DNA of 64,000 nucleotides. It comes from Adenanthera pavonina (Eukaryota > Streptophyta > Magnoliopsida > Fabales > Fabaceae). The stretch lies in contig JAIVEN010000021.1 in assembly GCA_026686845.1 (NCBI GenBank), positions 12,356,001 to 12,420,000 of the forward strand, read 5' to 3'. The translations under genes were made by a program, and so were the position numbers. The notes beneath the pieces are model-generated. The model was not told the DNA's origin. It did no database searches and saw nothing but the letters and a program-made list of their open reading frames with translations. Below, one piece after another: positions 1 to 12,940 of this stretch; the first letter of the stretch is position 1; the number at the start of each line of letters is the position of its first letter.

Positions 1-530
1 TAATAATTAGTAAGTTATGAACCAAAAATTTAAAAAATAAATTATATATTTGAGAAACTAACTAACTAAATAATTGACGCACGTGCTTTTTATTGACCAA
101 AAACTAACTGTTCTAAAAAATTTTACTGAAATTAAATTTATGTTTTCTGTGTTGCTTTTTAAACTCTGTGTGTGTGTATATGTGAAGTTAAAAATGTATT
201 TTTCTTATCGATAAAAAAATGTATTATCTTGTTTTATTGTGTGCTAATGATTTGTACAAACGAAATAACATTACAAACAGAGGCGGGTCCACCTTATAAC
301 CCTCCCAGATTCTTTTTCCAAAATATTTTCATGAATCTTTGAGCCAAATTGGCCCCTCCCATATTGAAACTCAGGACTATAATTGAAGCATGGAAACCAC
401 TCAATCTGGGCTGGGCATCATCACGTGAAAATGTGGCAGATTTATATATAATACTTACAAATTCTATTTGTCTATTTCATGATGAATGCATTTTTATCAC
501 ATTTGCTATTTCTTGTTTTGTGTAAGGATA
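1..530. other. AT-rich intergenic DNA
   Basis: No open frame with recognisable protein similarity, no RNA gene and no clear repeat border was seen. The stretch is AT-rich spacer. Confidence 0.5.
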
Positions 531-1420
531 TTCTTCCTTTCACCTCATTTTATTTGTTATTTTAAAGTTTTTCATATAAATCAACAAAATTATTAAATAA
601 TCTAAGTTATAATAATATTTTACTATAATATTATTAATAAGAGGTCAGTTAGAAATAATTTAGAAGTAAAAATTAGAAAACAAACCATTCCAGAAATGTC
701 AAAATTTAGATATTTGAGGTTAATTTTAGAAAGTGATAATAAAATTGATGGGGATATTATGCATAGGATACAAATTGGGTGGTTAAAGTGGAGGAAAGTA
801 TCATGAGTTGTTTGTAACCGCAAGATATCTACTAAACTTAAAGAAAAATTTTATCGATCAGCTATAAAGCCAGTGATGACATATGGTAGTGAATGTTAGG
901 TTTTGAAAGGACAACAAGAGTATAAAATGGGAGTAGCAAAGATAAAAATATTGAAATGGATGTGTGGTCATACAAAATTGAATAAGATACGAAATGACTG
1001 TATATGAAAAAAAGTTAGAGTAGCACCTATCAAGGTGAAAATATTGAAAAATTGTTTAAGTTGGTTTGAGCATATACAAAGAAAAGGACAAGAGGAGCCA
1101 GTGATGAGAATTGATCAAATGGCTTAAAACCCTATTAAAAGGCGCAGAGGAATATTAAAAAAGACACTAAGAGAAGTTATAAGGAATGATCCTTTGAGAA
1201 ATGATTTATCTGAAGAGATGGTATTTGATAGAGCACATTGGCGTCATCTAATCCATGTAACCGACTCCACATAGTGGGATAAGACTAATGTTGTTGTTGT
1301 ATTTTACTATAATATTCTTAAATTAAATACTAAAAGATGACTTGTACTTCACCTATTATTATTTTTAATGGATGATAAAAAAGTTAAAAAGATAATTATT
1401 ATTTCATTTATAATGTAAAA
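531..1420. mobile_element. Stowaway-like MITE, interrupted by a LINE
   Basis: The left end follows a TA dinucleotide (529-530) and reads ttcttcctttcacctcattt, the usual form of plant Stowaway ends. The interior matches the element at 34021-34288: both share an aaattattaaataa block, a stretch ending in aaatgacttgta-like sequence, and a tail with gataattaatatttcatt-like sequence. The match stops near 1420, so the right terminal repeat is lost. A LINE at 633-1300 splits the element. Confidence 0.6.
633..1300 (+). mobile_element. 5'-truncated RTE-type LINE, 3' end
   Basis: Conceptual translation on the plus strand, broken by several stops and frame changes, gives the C-terminal part of a plant LINE reverse transcriptase protein. 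Recognisable pieces are YRSAIKPVMTYGSEC, ILKWMCGHTKLNKIRND, LSWFEHIQRK and WRHLIHVTD, in the order usual for this family. The copy ends in a short TTG repeat (about 1289-1300), typical of plant RTE elements, not poly(A). It is flanked by a perfect 16-bp direct repeat, attttactataatatt, at 617-632 and 1301-1316, the expected target-site duplication. Only the last ~670 bp were inserted. It is inactive. Confidence 0.85.
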
Positions 1421-4400
1421 TAACATTTCCTCTTTTTTTTTATAAAGCACATTCCAAAAGTATTTCCTGATTTTTTTTTATAAGACATTTTGTAATGTTT
1501 AGTAATATTGTTCATATTTTTCCCCCAATCATTTATTTTTTGACCTTATAAATTTTCATTAGGTTTTTTGTATAATTGGTTGATGATAATATTCTTAACT
1601 TTATTTTAATTGATTTTACACTTTCCCAGTTAATAATGATTTATTATAATAAATAGAGGCAAAAAAAGAATGTTTATTTTTTTTAATTTTAAGAATGTAA
1701 CTTATTTTCTTAATTTACGTGAAGTAATTCAAAGTATGATATAAAAAGGATTTAAGGGAATAGATAAATTAAAATATTTAAATTTTTTTAAAATAATAAA
1801 TAAAATGAAACATGTTACTACACTTACAAATCTGAATCATGGCATCATCAAATTAAATGAAGAGGACGAATATAATTAGGGCATGATAAGGTAAAAGGCA
1901 GTGTAAGTGTAGTACTCATATATAGTCAATGATAGGTCCTTTATAACAACAATTGAATTCCGGGTTCGATTGGTTTTAAGTTTTATAAAGGGAAGTTAAA
2001 ATAAATAAAATTTATAAAAATGAAATTTAATAAAAATAAATTTATTATAAGTTGATATGTTTAGATATTTTTCTTATAAAATTATAGTTTGACAAAATAC
2101 TTATTTAAATGATAAGAGTTAAAAGTACTTTTAGATGTATAATATAAAATTAGCATGATTTTAGAAAATGAAAAGAAAAAGTAACTATCTCTCTCATTTT
2201 CCAAAATCATAGTTTAATCTACTTTTTATTTTTTAAAAAAATAATTTATATTTGGCCAAATACATTTTATTGGAAAATCATAATTAAAAATCATAATTTC
2301 TTTTTGAAAAATACCAACCAAACAAGCGCTTAATGGCCACCCTCAATCCCCTGCCTTGTGTGTACCAAGTTGTCCCTTAATCCAACCACTCATATTTTTA
2401 TGATCACAATGTTTTCATTTGATCTAATTAATAGACCAAATTAAAATACAAAATTATCAACATTGGCATCTTCTTCCCAATTGAACTCACACAGGCAAAA
2501 AACAAAAAAACTATGTCTGTTTCTTTTTATTCAACTAATAATTGTTTTTTTTCTTCTCCTCCTCTAATCAAGTACTTTGACTTGGCTCATATCTTTTTAA
2601 CACCGGTGATCTCACACACTTTTAATACTACCAATGAAGAAATTTGTAAGGCCTCTATTTTCTTTATATGTAAAAATTTAAATAAGTTGGGACCAAGGGA
2701 CCATAAATGCTACAAAAATTTGTGAGTTGGGTTTCAGATGATCTACCAAAATCTCACTATTCAAAAAGTGCTTATAAGTGTACACTAATCTTATAAAAGG
2801 CATGACTTGTGTACTTTACAACTATATTATCCTTCATTGACGACTCTTTATTTTTTTTATTGTTACTCACTCCATTTGTTTAACTTCTTTATCAAAATAT
2901 ATACTCCCTCTAATAAAAAATATAAGACTTTTTTATTTGATCCTAAATATAAGATTATTTTAAAAATATGATATAGTATTTATTATATATTACTAAAAAA
3001 ATATCTTATTCAATTCATAAGAGAGAGAGAAAAAAACAAATTTAATAAAGATAGTTTTAAAAAAGACATTGTGATTTTTTAAAAAATTAATATAATTAAC
3101 TAATTTTAATTCTCTTTAATTCACATAATTTAGTTAAAATAATAAAAAATTCTAAAAAGTCACATTATTCATAAATTATTAATAGTATAACTCCTCTCAT
3201 TAGCACTTTATTTTGGGCTCTCTATAAAGCACAAAACTCATAGGTCCGGAACCTCTGCTGCTCTTTATTTCATTCTCTTTTGCAACTCTTTGCATTTGGC
3301 TTCAAACAAGTAGGGCTTTCTTCTTCTTCTTCTTTTTTTTAAGTTTTTATAAAATTATGATTTGTTTTAACAACAAAGGCGCATTACGAAAAAAAAAGCA
3401 GCAAAGGCATTGCTTCCCAAAACTCATGTCTAGTTTCAATCATAATCTAATAAAATTCTAACAATAAAAAACGCATTTCTTTTATGCCAACAGTACTATG
3501 ATTTGATAGGAAAAATAATACTACTTTCTTTTACTCTATTTATAAAATACTTTTAACTGAATCATATATTAGAAAAAAGTAATTTAAATTAGTTCCAGTC
3601 TTTTTTAAAAATAAAAATTATGACAACATTCTAAAATTACTATTAATTAAAGTCATTAAACTCTATCTCTATCTTTCACAATAGCTCTGTCTCTATTTTA
3701 ACTGTATGTCACTTTTATTTCCTCTACCCACCCTAATTAATGAAAGGTATATTAATAAAAAAAATCATAAATGCTTCAAACATTTTGTAAAGAACCTTAA
3801 GAATCATAAAAAATTTTAGAAGTTATCTTATAAATAAAATATGAGAAAGTATCATTTCAAAAGTAAACTTTTGCCATAAAAAAATAAATAAAATAATTTT
3901 GATATTTGAACAACATTTTATAAATTATAATTCCGTTAAAAAAACTCAACAACTAAAAAACCTCATGTTATCATAACTTTGGTTAACAAATCTAAAACAT
4001 TATTATGAAAACTCCAACACAATCACTGATAAGTTGGAGTAACTATCTATTTATTTATTTTTAGCACTAATTAGTGGTGACTCATTTAAAATTAATATTT
4101 TAAAAATTGGATTGGATGTCAAACCAAAAATGTCATCGAGTCACAGTTTTCATAATTTAATCGATTATACCAATGGTTAAACTAATGACGTAATAATTAA
4201 ATAAAACTAATATTATATAATATATATAATAAAAGATCAAATTGTTAAGAAAATAAACTTAAGTAGTCTAAATTCATAATGAGTTAATAAGGTTACATGA
4301 TAATAATATAAGTCAAATCATTGAAAGTAATATACCAATATAATAACACTACTAGATCATAATATTATAAAATGACTACAAAATACAATCAAAATTTTCA

Positions 4401-4983
4401 TTCTTTATTTAATAATTTTTAAATTGGAAGAAAAATAGTATTTTTACTTTCTAATAATTTAGACCAAAAAGGTACATTTATGTTAAATTTTATTCAATTT
4501 AAAGACCTGGCCAATTCTCTAAAAATTGCTTCGATTCTAGATTCAAAAGCCGGTTCAAAGTTATCTAACCCCTAAAACAGTCTATTGCAAAACAAGTTGA
4601 TGACATCTCTGAGTGACCGTCTAATCGGTCTGACTATCTAATCTAGTGTGATTCCCAAAACATTGTTTAAGATAGTTCGATTATATGATTTCAAGCTAAA
4701 ATTAAAATTACCTTCATTGTCTTGTTGGTGAGAGAGATACTTACTTTTCAACATATTCACATTCTCTTGATTAAAAAAAAAAGTGCATTCAACATGGAAA
4801 TACAATTAAATCCAAGTTCATTAAAAGAAAAAAGCTAAAAATGTGGATCTAACAAGTAGAAATAAATTTTTTACAATAATACCTCGTTTGGTTCGTATAA
4901 GTGTTTTTGAGAGAAATGGAAGTGGGAATGGAAGAGGAAGTAAGGTTTAAAATTATACTTGGTATGATAATGAAAGTGTGGTT
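1421..4983. other. AT-rich intergenic DNA without genes
   Basis: Several short open frames exist (for example 2513-2725), but their composition is that of AT-rich noise with long Phe/Leu/Ser/Asn runs. Around 2870-3200 there is sequence resembling Stowaway-type MITE ends (ctccctctaataaaaaatataag), without a clean second border. Around 4120-4690 there is degenerate repeat sequence with gaccggtc-like motifs. Nothing else was recognised. Confidence 0.45.
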
Positions 4984-6562
4984 TGTTGAATCAAGTGTTT
5001 TGATGATTCCAAACAACCAGAGTTTGGAAGGAAGATATCAAAAGAATACAAGAAATCTTAAGTGAAGAAATTCAAAAAAAAAAAAAAGAGTACAAGATTA
5101 GTTTGTAGAATTTCTGATAGTATTCACAGAAGTAAAAGGTTTCGATCTTTCACTCAATGTTTTTAAAATGTGTTTTTCAATAATCATGTGTTAACTTACG
5201 ATATATTTGAAAAATACTCACTAACAGACGAATTTTGAATTGTTAAACTTTATATGTTACCTTGAAAATTCGAACTTTAATAGCTGAAATTCGAACTTAC
5301 AAAGATGTTGCTTCTGACAGACGAATTTCAACCTGTTAAAATTCAAATTTGAGTGTAAAAAGAGTGTAAAAAGTGTATAAGTCTGAAACTATGTTAAAGT
5401 TCATTTGAAATTAGAGTGTAAAAAGAGTTCTAAGTCAGTCCCTCTAACAGACGAACTTTAATTTTAAAAATTCAAACTTTGGAATGAAAATGCATAAGTC
5501 TAATTAGATGTCCCTCTTACAGATGAATTTTGATTTTTGAAAATTCAAACTTTGGAATGAAAGCGTATAAGTCTGATAAGAGATATCTCTGATAAATGAA
5601 TTTTGAGGGCTCAAAATTCAAATTTCGAAAAGAAGAACTTTTATGCCATATGAAAGTTGTTCATTGAGAGACGAATTTTAGACCCCAAAATTCAAACTTC
5701 AAATATACTGTAGCAATATGGAATAACTGTTCATATTTATCATAAACACTTTAAACTTAAAAATTCGTATGTTCTAACATGAGAAATATTTGTTAAGATA
5801 AAAATTCAAATTTCACCTTTGAACAGACGAACTTTGAAGTTCAACGTTAAAATCTTTAACTTATGATCTCTGCAAAATTCATATTTGACACCCAAAATTC
5901 AAACTTTGGATGTCAGACACATTAAATGCGATTGGTGAATGATTAGTTTTACAGAGTAACTATTGGGTAACATTTCTAATAGTTAGAACTTGTCTCTAGC
6001 ATATAGTTAAGATATAAATCTATAGATAGAACTTCATTTGAATGTGTGAAAAAAAATTTACGTTGTATATACTAAAACTCTGTCAAAATATACAGAGAAA
6101 GTCTTCTACTCTTACACACCTCATTTATTACTCTTCAACTGTCAAATCTGTATTAAAGAATTTCTCTTGTTGTAAACAATCTTATCTTTATCTAGAAGAA
6201 AGATTTTCTTGTGAGGGGACTTTACAAGAGATTTGTGAAGTACTTAACTAGAGTGTAGAGAGTAAATCTGTAAGCTCTTGTAATAGAGCATAAAGTTATA
6301 CTGTGACATTGCAAGGAACCCACCGATTTCTTGCAAGATAATGGAAAATCTCAAGTAGTAGCTTGAGGACCGGACCTAAGTCAATAGGAAGAGAACGAAC
6401 TAGGATAAATCTTTATGTCATTTTTCTTATACCTTACTTATTGTCTTATTACATTTTGCACTCTATTTTTATGCAACTTTTGCTTTCACTACCTTTTTAT
6501 AATTTTGCAAAAAAAATTCAAATTTCCCAATTCACCCTCTTCCTGGGAAGCCAGCAGAATTA
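4984..6562 (+). repeat. probable solo LTR of a Ty1/copia-type retrotransposon
   Basis: The left edge reads TGTTGAATCAAGTGTTTTGA, a common start of plant copia LTRs. The right part has the order seen in such LTRs: a block with 'ttgcaaggaacccaccgatt', an 'aggaccggacctaagtc' stretch, and near the end 'cccaattcaccctcttcc' followed by a CA terminus around 6562. No gag-pol coding sequence was found on either side, which suggests a solo LTR. A clean 5-bp target duplication could not be fixed, so both borders are approximate. The short open frames inside (6042-6251, 6363-6563) are not genes. Confidence 0.55.
5224..5905 (+). repeat. array of degenerate palindromic units inside the LTR
   Basis: A motif of the form acagacgaa-tttt recurs at about 5224, 5317, 5447, 5519, 5592, 5667 and 5823, with a spacing close to 72-76 bp in the middle of the array. 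Each occurrence is followed after a short gap by a reverse-complementary form such as aaaattcaaacttt, so each unit could fold into a hairpin. Units differ by substitutions and indels. Confidence 0.65.
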
Positions 6563-7698
6563 ACATAGTCTAATTTTTAATTGGTATGTATATTTATATT
6601 ATGAAAAGACTAACATACCCTTTCCAAAATTAGAAAAAAATGCAAATATATCAAATTCAAGAAACCATGTAGATATGTCAAACTTCAGGAACCACGTGTA
6701 CCACTACCATGGACCTCATTGTTATCCACCATTGATGAGCACCATGTAACACCATTTTCAGACCAAATCAGAAATCAAACCAACCTTGATTACAAAAACA
6801 AAAGGCAAACCAAAAAATGAAAAAGCACACATCAACCAATTTGAAACCACCACTAATCAAATCGAAGACCACCACGGCACCACCATCAACCAGATCTAGT
6901 GATGAAACCATCATTGCCAGAAACCATTGTGGCTAGAACCTATCATTGAAGACCAGATCTATAAACCCTAAATGTCTTCTTCTTCACTTCACTTGCAGCC
7001 ATGCATGGTGTCTTCTATGGGCAATGACCTTGAAGAACCAAAAAGTTGAACTAGAAAATGTCTTCCTCAGCAATGACATTGAAGAATCCAAAAGTGGAAC
7101 CACAAATTGAACATCCATCATCATCACTTGAAACATTGGTTTGGTGCGGAGGGGGGGGGGAACCATCATTGTTGCCAGAGGATGAACACTGTCTCTCAAA
7201 CCTTGCTATCACTTGAGCAATTGAGCCCCTTCAATGGTAGATTGACTTTGAGGAGGGTAAATATGGCAAAAAAATTGGGTTCCATAGGGCAAAAGGGTAA
7301 GTTACACAGAGGTTAAGACAGAAGCAAAGAGAGGTATTGAATCAATGCAAAGGAAATGAATCAAAGCGAAGCAATGAAAGAAAAAGAAAGAGACCAGCGA
7401 ACCAGGCTCTGAATTATAAAAAGGATGGGCAATGAAGAAGAAAACAATTATTTAAAAATTCTTAAAAGAAAAAGATGGACAAAGTTTATTATTATATTTA
7501 TTATCTCCTCTGAAATATAAATTGCATTTTTTTTTCAGAATATAAATTTTATTTAATAATTTTCAAGATATTAAATATTTTTATCCTATTTTATCTTTAT
7601 TTGCTATTAAATATATAAGAGATATAATAGGTTTTAAATATAATATATTAAATAAAAATAATATATTTTTTAAAAGTAGTTAATTAAATAAAACTTAC
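6563..7698. other. intergenic DNA, nothing recognised
   Basis: This stretch is less AT-rich than its surroundings around 6680-7430 and contains short direct repeats of 'ccagatct' and 'accatcattg'. The open frames 6984-7199 and 7107-7316 overlap on opposite strands, are short, and resemble no protein I know. It may be part of an unrecognised transposon. Confidence 0.35.
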
Positions 7699-8171
7699 TA
7701 AGTGCATGTTTGGAAGTCAGCTTTAAACGGAGTTTGGGCCCAAAAATGAGTTTGATGGGATAAAACTGGTGTTTGGCTCATTTTTTAAGATCTCATTCCC
7801 AATTCTTTTTTGCTCTGAAAATGAGTTAGAAAATGAGTTATCAAAGAGGCAGATCGCTCCATACTTTTCCATTTTGTTTATTTATTTTCATTTGTATTTA
7901 TTTTAAAGTTAGATACAAATTGACTAATAAAAATGAGAAAAATTGGAAAAATAAAATTTTCATAAAATTTTTTCTATTTAATGACTAAAATGTCCCTTCA
8001 AATGTTATTCTCCATGGGCTATAACTTTTAAGAAAATGTTAGATCAGATATATTATGTTCTCAATTAAATAAATGCAGGTTAAATTTTAGTTTAAGTAAA
8101 TTAAATTAATTATGAGATAGAATTTAAACTTACTATAGAAGCTTACTTCAAGCACACCAAACATACATTTA
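7699..8171. mobile_element. 'GTTTGG' MITE family, copy 1
   Basis: The copy starts taagtgcatgtttgg and ends ccaaacatacattta; the two ends are near-perfect inverted repeats. The interior (7945-8130) matches 8400-8600 and 30740-30930, sharing phrases such as ataaaattttcataaaattt, 'ctatttaatgac', 'caattaaataaatgca' and 'gagatagaatttaa'. It has no coding capacity. The superfamily is not settled because target duplications were not clear. Confidence 0.65.
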
Positions 8172-8755
8172 GGCTCTGTTTGGTATTCCGTTAGAAAAGT
8201 AGTTTGGGGTTCAAAATGAGTTTGATAAACTTCTGGGTCTGTTTGTTCCATTTCCATTTTCCCGTTTAAAAACGAGTTTGGGCACGAAACGAGTTTTCTG
8301 AAGACGGAGATTGATGTTGCTTTTCCGTTTTACTTTTTGAGTTTTGTCTATATTTATTTTAAAGTTAAATAAAAATAGATCAATAAAAATTAGAAAAAAT
8401 AATGAATTTTAAAAAATAAAATTTTCATAAAATTTCTTTTATCTATTGACTAAAATATCCCCTCAAAATTTTACTTTTTATAGATCATGACCTGTAAAAA
8501 AATATTATATTAGATATACTATGTTTTCAATTAAATAAATGCATATAAATTTTAGTTCAAGAAAATTGAATCAATCATGAAATAGAGTTTAAGCTTAATT
8601 TAAAGAAAAATTATGAGTTTTGTCAAAACCAATTTTCAAATAAATCATCCAAACATAAACACGTTAGTCTAAAACCAATTTTTATCATAACTACGTTACA
8701 AAACCAATTCTACCAAAACTCATTTTTAACCAACTGAGAACCAAACGGGCCCTTA
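8172..8755. mobile_element. 'GTTTGG' MITE family, copy 2, abutting copy 1
   Basis: It begins ggctctgtttggtattcc directly after copy 1 and ends gaaccaaacgggccctta, whose reverse complement (taagggcccgtttggttc) is the family terminus. A second start-like block, gggtctgtttgttcc, occurs at about 8233, so this may be a truncated copy followed by a fuller one. The interior matches copies 1 and 3. The open frame 8691-8903 on the minus strand is an artefact of this repeat. Confidence 0.6.
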
Positions 8756-9395
8756 GATAGAATCCAGTTTTATTTTCATTCCCTTCTTCCATCTTCATGC
8801 GTACCAAATGAGGCATAATAGTAATTAAATTAAATACAGAATAAAAATAAACGAGGTTGATTGTAGTTGAATGATACTGCATGAAAAAAAATTTGCATGA
8901 CATTAAATGTGGTGACTGCTGGCTACCTTGACTCCCTCCAGCTCAAGAGCCAAGTCCTCCACATAAGAAGCTACCTGGGTGGGTTTGATTGAAACTTTCA
9001 AGTAGTGGCAAGTGTGAATCTAATCATCACTTATCTACTCATGAATGGGCTTTTATGGTCCTTAATATAAGGATTTTTATAAAATTTAGTGAAATATTAA
9101 TGTCTAATTTCTATAAATATTATTAATAGTTTTAACTTTCTCTAAGTTTTAATATAAAATAGAGGGTAATGATTTTATTAATAACATTTTATGAATGTTA
9201 TAGCAAAGTTTTGACAAAATCTAAGTTTTTATCTAATTTTAATTATCCGCATTAATCCATGTGATTTAATGAAAAGGCCCTTTCAAAGGTAGTAGTTATG
9301 GAAAAAATAACAAACATGATAATAATAATAATAATAATAAAAAAAATCTATAGCTAGAATAAAAATAATATAATTTAATATTTAAGAAATGATTA

Positions 9396-9702
9396 CTTCA
9401 TTCAATCTCAAATATAAATTAAAAAAAAATTCACACACATCAATATTATTAGTTAAAATTAGTTAACTTTATTTAACTTGTAGTAAAATATAATTTTTTT
9501 TTCTAAATTTTTCACAGTTAATAGTCTTTTTTTAATACTAAATCAATTAATGATAATTGAAAAACATAATTTTTCCCAAATTAATGAGGGATATAATTAA
9601 GATATTTCATTTATTATACCAAACATACATACATATATATATTTTAATATTTTAGACCAACACAACCCCTTAAAATTTTATTGAATTTGAAACTAGATGA
9701 AG
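9396..9702. mobile_element. Stowaway-like MITE
   Basis: Ends cttcattcaatctcaaat and (reverse complement of the right end) cttcatctagtttcaaat form terminal inverted repeats, flanked by TA at 9394-9395 and 9703-9704. Length is 307 bp. The interior resembles a decayed copy at about 23820-24033. It is noncoding. Confidence 0.65.
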
Positions 9703-10208
9703 TATATGATAACTATAAAAAAAAAGTGCATTTTTGAGAACATAACAACATGTTTATAATTTCAGTGTTTTAATGGCAAAAAGCACAAGTCTACCGACGC
9801 CTAAGGAATGGTTCACAACACCCAAAAACATGGGCCCTTAACGGTGACCCCATCACTTCGGTGGACTGGTTGGACTACTAATTATATAATTAATTAATTA
9901 ATCAATCTTTTTCAACTTTTGGCACAAACAAAAAAATGAAACCCATGCCTGTTATAGAATAAATTTTTACTAATTAAATCAACCTCCCCCCCCCCCAATA
10001 AATTAGGATGTATCTCCACTAATATTAAGAATTAATTCCTTTTAGGGTATAAAGATTAAATGATAAACCCATTTCAACTATATTTATTTCATACATAAAG
10101 ACTAAAATTTAAACTTTCAACTATTTACAGTTACTTAAGGGATGAGAACAATCTCAACCTTAATTGATTGTTGATGATAATATTTTACTTCTCATCATAT
10201 ATATCATA

Positions 10209-10461
10209 CTTCCTCCAGTACATATTATAAGGTATAAGGCCACTTTCATGCATATTAAGAAATTTTTATTATAATCCTAAATTTCTAAAAAAAAAAGTCC
10301 AAATTCTCAGTTTTAATGCTATTAATTTCACTCCTTTTATTAAATATAATGCTGGTTACAAAACTAATAATACAATAAATAAAAAATAAAAAAAATAAAT
10401 TACTACGTAATATTTTTATATTATGAACTAAAAAAACATCTTGTAACATATACGGAAGGAG
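10209..10461. mobile_element. Stowaway-like MITE
   Basis: The left end cttcctccagtacatatt follows TA (10207-10208). The right end read in reverse is ctccttccgtatatgtta. The central block 'ttaatttcactc' followed by 'ttttattaaatata' is shared with the element at 15272-15519, so these are two copies of one family. It is noncoding. Confidence 0.7.
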
Positions 10462-12850
10462 TGCCCCCATTAGGTCACCAAAATGAGAGGCAAAAAATAA
10501 TATAAATCATAGTAAAAGAGGGTACAAACGTGTAATCACCCTTTTCCATGAAGACAAACAGACAATTATACCTAACTCGTTTTAATTTAGCACTGAGACA
10601 TAATTATGAAAGCTTAAGTACACAATTAAGATTGATCACAACTCATAGGATTGATGAGACTGATTAGGAAGAAAATCACATTTTTATTCCTTGTCGTTTT
10701 CTTCTATTTTTCCCAAACTTCCAAAGTAGTAAAAGTATACTCCAACTCAGGTAAACACAATTGAAATTCATTTCACTTTGGTGCTCAAGTCAATTTATAG
10801 CTGGAACTTAAAATTGCAAAAAAAAAAAGCCTTGAAGCTTGGCCTACCTCAGGCACTATGAACAATTATATTTTTTGAATTTTTCAAAACATTAAAAACT
10901 TACACTTGGATGACGGGTCAAACCCAGAAGAAAGAATTGTTTTTTTTTTAAGTTTAGTTTATATATATTAAAATATGCTATCCTAAAGCATATAGCAGAT
11001 TTATTTCAAGTGGTTCTCACGTTACACTAACCATATTGGTCTTGATTTTGATTCTGGGAGGGGCCAAATGGTTAATTTCTTCATCTTTGGCTAACATCTT
11101 ATAAAGAAAAACTAAAAAACCAAATCTGGGAGCGCGCCCCCCCCCCCCCAAAAAAAAAAATTCAAAGGAGGAAACGTTAAAAAAAAAACATGTATAAAGC
11201 TCACCTAACTGGACCAAAAATATTTTTCCATATAATAGAGTAATGACAATGCTCACCCGACAAAGCACACCATGTAGGACATCCGACCCGGCCCGAGTTT
11301 TCCATTGTTTTCTGGATTGGCCCAACCTAACCGATTAGACACCCACACAAAACAAAACAAAACAAAGTGCACGACAATAAATAATGTATCCATGTGCGTC
11401 ATCTCCCAGACAGCTCTCATATATTGAGAGATTTATCCTTTCCTTTTACTATCTCAAACGAAATTAGATGTTATTTCCAACAAAAATACTCCTACCACAA
11501 AGAGTGTACACGTGTATGTCCATATTCATAATTTCCTAAAATGTTATAAACAGTTTTTGTATAATGATAATGTAATTCGTCGGCAGGCATGTGCATTATT
11601 TTTTTTTCCTTTTCCCCAATTCTGAAGAAAAGAAATAAATAAACCAAAAAAGGAAAAGAGGTGGAATAATTCAATTTTGTGTTTTGATGGGTGAAGAGGA
11701 AGCAAAAGGCAGATGTGCATAAGGCCAAAAATGAACATGGCGAAAAATGACTGAACATGCATGCAAGGGTCGCCTTCAACATTAATCAATCAATATATAA
11801 AATAAAATTTGACATTTTTTTAGTTTTATTTTCATTTGTTGCACCGAGAGATAAATGGTAGTATTTATGATTTGTGAAGTGATATAGTTTGCTATAAATT
11901 TATTATATATATATATATATTGATGATTTATAGCATATTATATTATTTATAAATTATGAATAATGAAACTTGATAGAATATATAGAGAAGCGTGATTAGT
12001 TTGTGGTAAAGGCAAAAGCAAATTGGTAAAATGAAAAATGGAAGCACGATCCCACAAAGAGGGGAGACATTGGATCTTCTTTTGTTTGTTTCAGAATTAA
12101 ATTAAGGGTACTGACCAACTCCAAAAAGGATCTCAATTATAAACGCCATCTTCTTTGCCTCGTCTTCACTTTGTCATTGGGACCAGCATGTCCAATAATA
12201 TATATTTTTTTAATTTAGACCACTTTTAGTGCTCTTTTCAATTAAAAAAAAAAAGTGGTTCACTTTTAATCTTCTTAATTTTTTTTACCAAATAATTTTT
12301 TTAAGTATACAGTATTCACCAACTGACTATAAAAAAAAATTCTTCTGAAAAATAAAAATCACCAACGTCCGTGTTATCTTTTCCAATAAGACCTTTTTAT
12401 TATATCATTTTTATCCCTTACCTTCATTTAGTTTTAATTTGTTCTTTCAACATTGTATTAAATTTCCTTTTCATTCCTCAACTTCAAACAATACTAATGT
12501 GTGTTTTTCCTTTTCATGAATTTAATTTTTTTAAAAAAGAATTTTTTGATCATTTTCTACGACCTAAGAAATTGAATTAAATTATTCAATAATTAAATTG
12601 ACATAAAAAAGTGCTCAACAGTTATAATTAATTTTTAAATCTATTAAAATTAATAGCAGTAAAAAATGTAAGTTATTAACCTATAAACTTAATAATAATA
12701 TCCCTCTGTTTATTCATTCCAAAAAAGATGACAAATTTATACTGTAGTCATGTACTAATAGTTATTATTTTTTTAACTAATTATAAACTTTGATCCTAAC
12801 GATTGCTAAGCGAGCAAGCCACCGTTGAGTCTGTCTATATCATTCAAGGT

Positions 12851-12940
12851 AAAAAGTAAAAATTAAATTTAAATAAAAAGTAAAAATTAAATTTAAATAA
12901 AAAGTAAAAATTAAATTTAAATAAAAAGTAAAAAATAAAC
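12851..12940 (+). repeat. 24-bp tandem repeat, three full copies and a partial one
   Basis: A 24-bp AT-rich unit (aaaaagtaaaaattaaattt plus aaat) repeats exactly at 12851, 12875 and 12899, then decays in a fourth copy from 12923. It is a simple minisatellite. Confidence 0.9.

Larger units (their letters stand above)
8756..12850. other. AT-rich intergenic DNA with small MITEs
   Basis: Apart from the two MITEs listed at 9396-9702 and 10209-10461 I see no gene. There is a C-run followed by an A-run at about 11138-11160. Open frames 11017-11325, 11492-11782 and 11544-11789 on the minus strand are AT-rich or homopolymer-driven and match no family I recognise. Confidence 0.45.

Noticed and set aside
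11017..11325. 102-codon minus-strand open frame
   Set aside because: It is driven by a C-run/A-run homopolymer (about 11138-11160), has no domain and no splice or family context.
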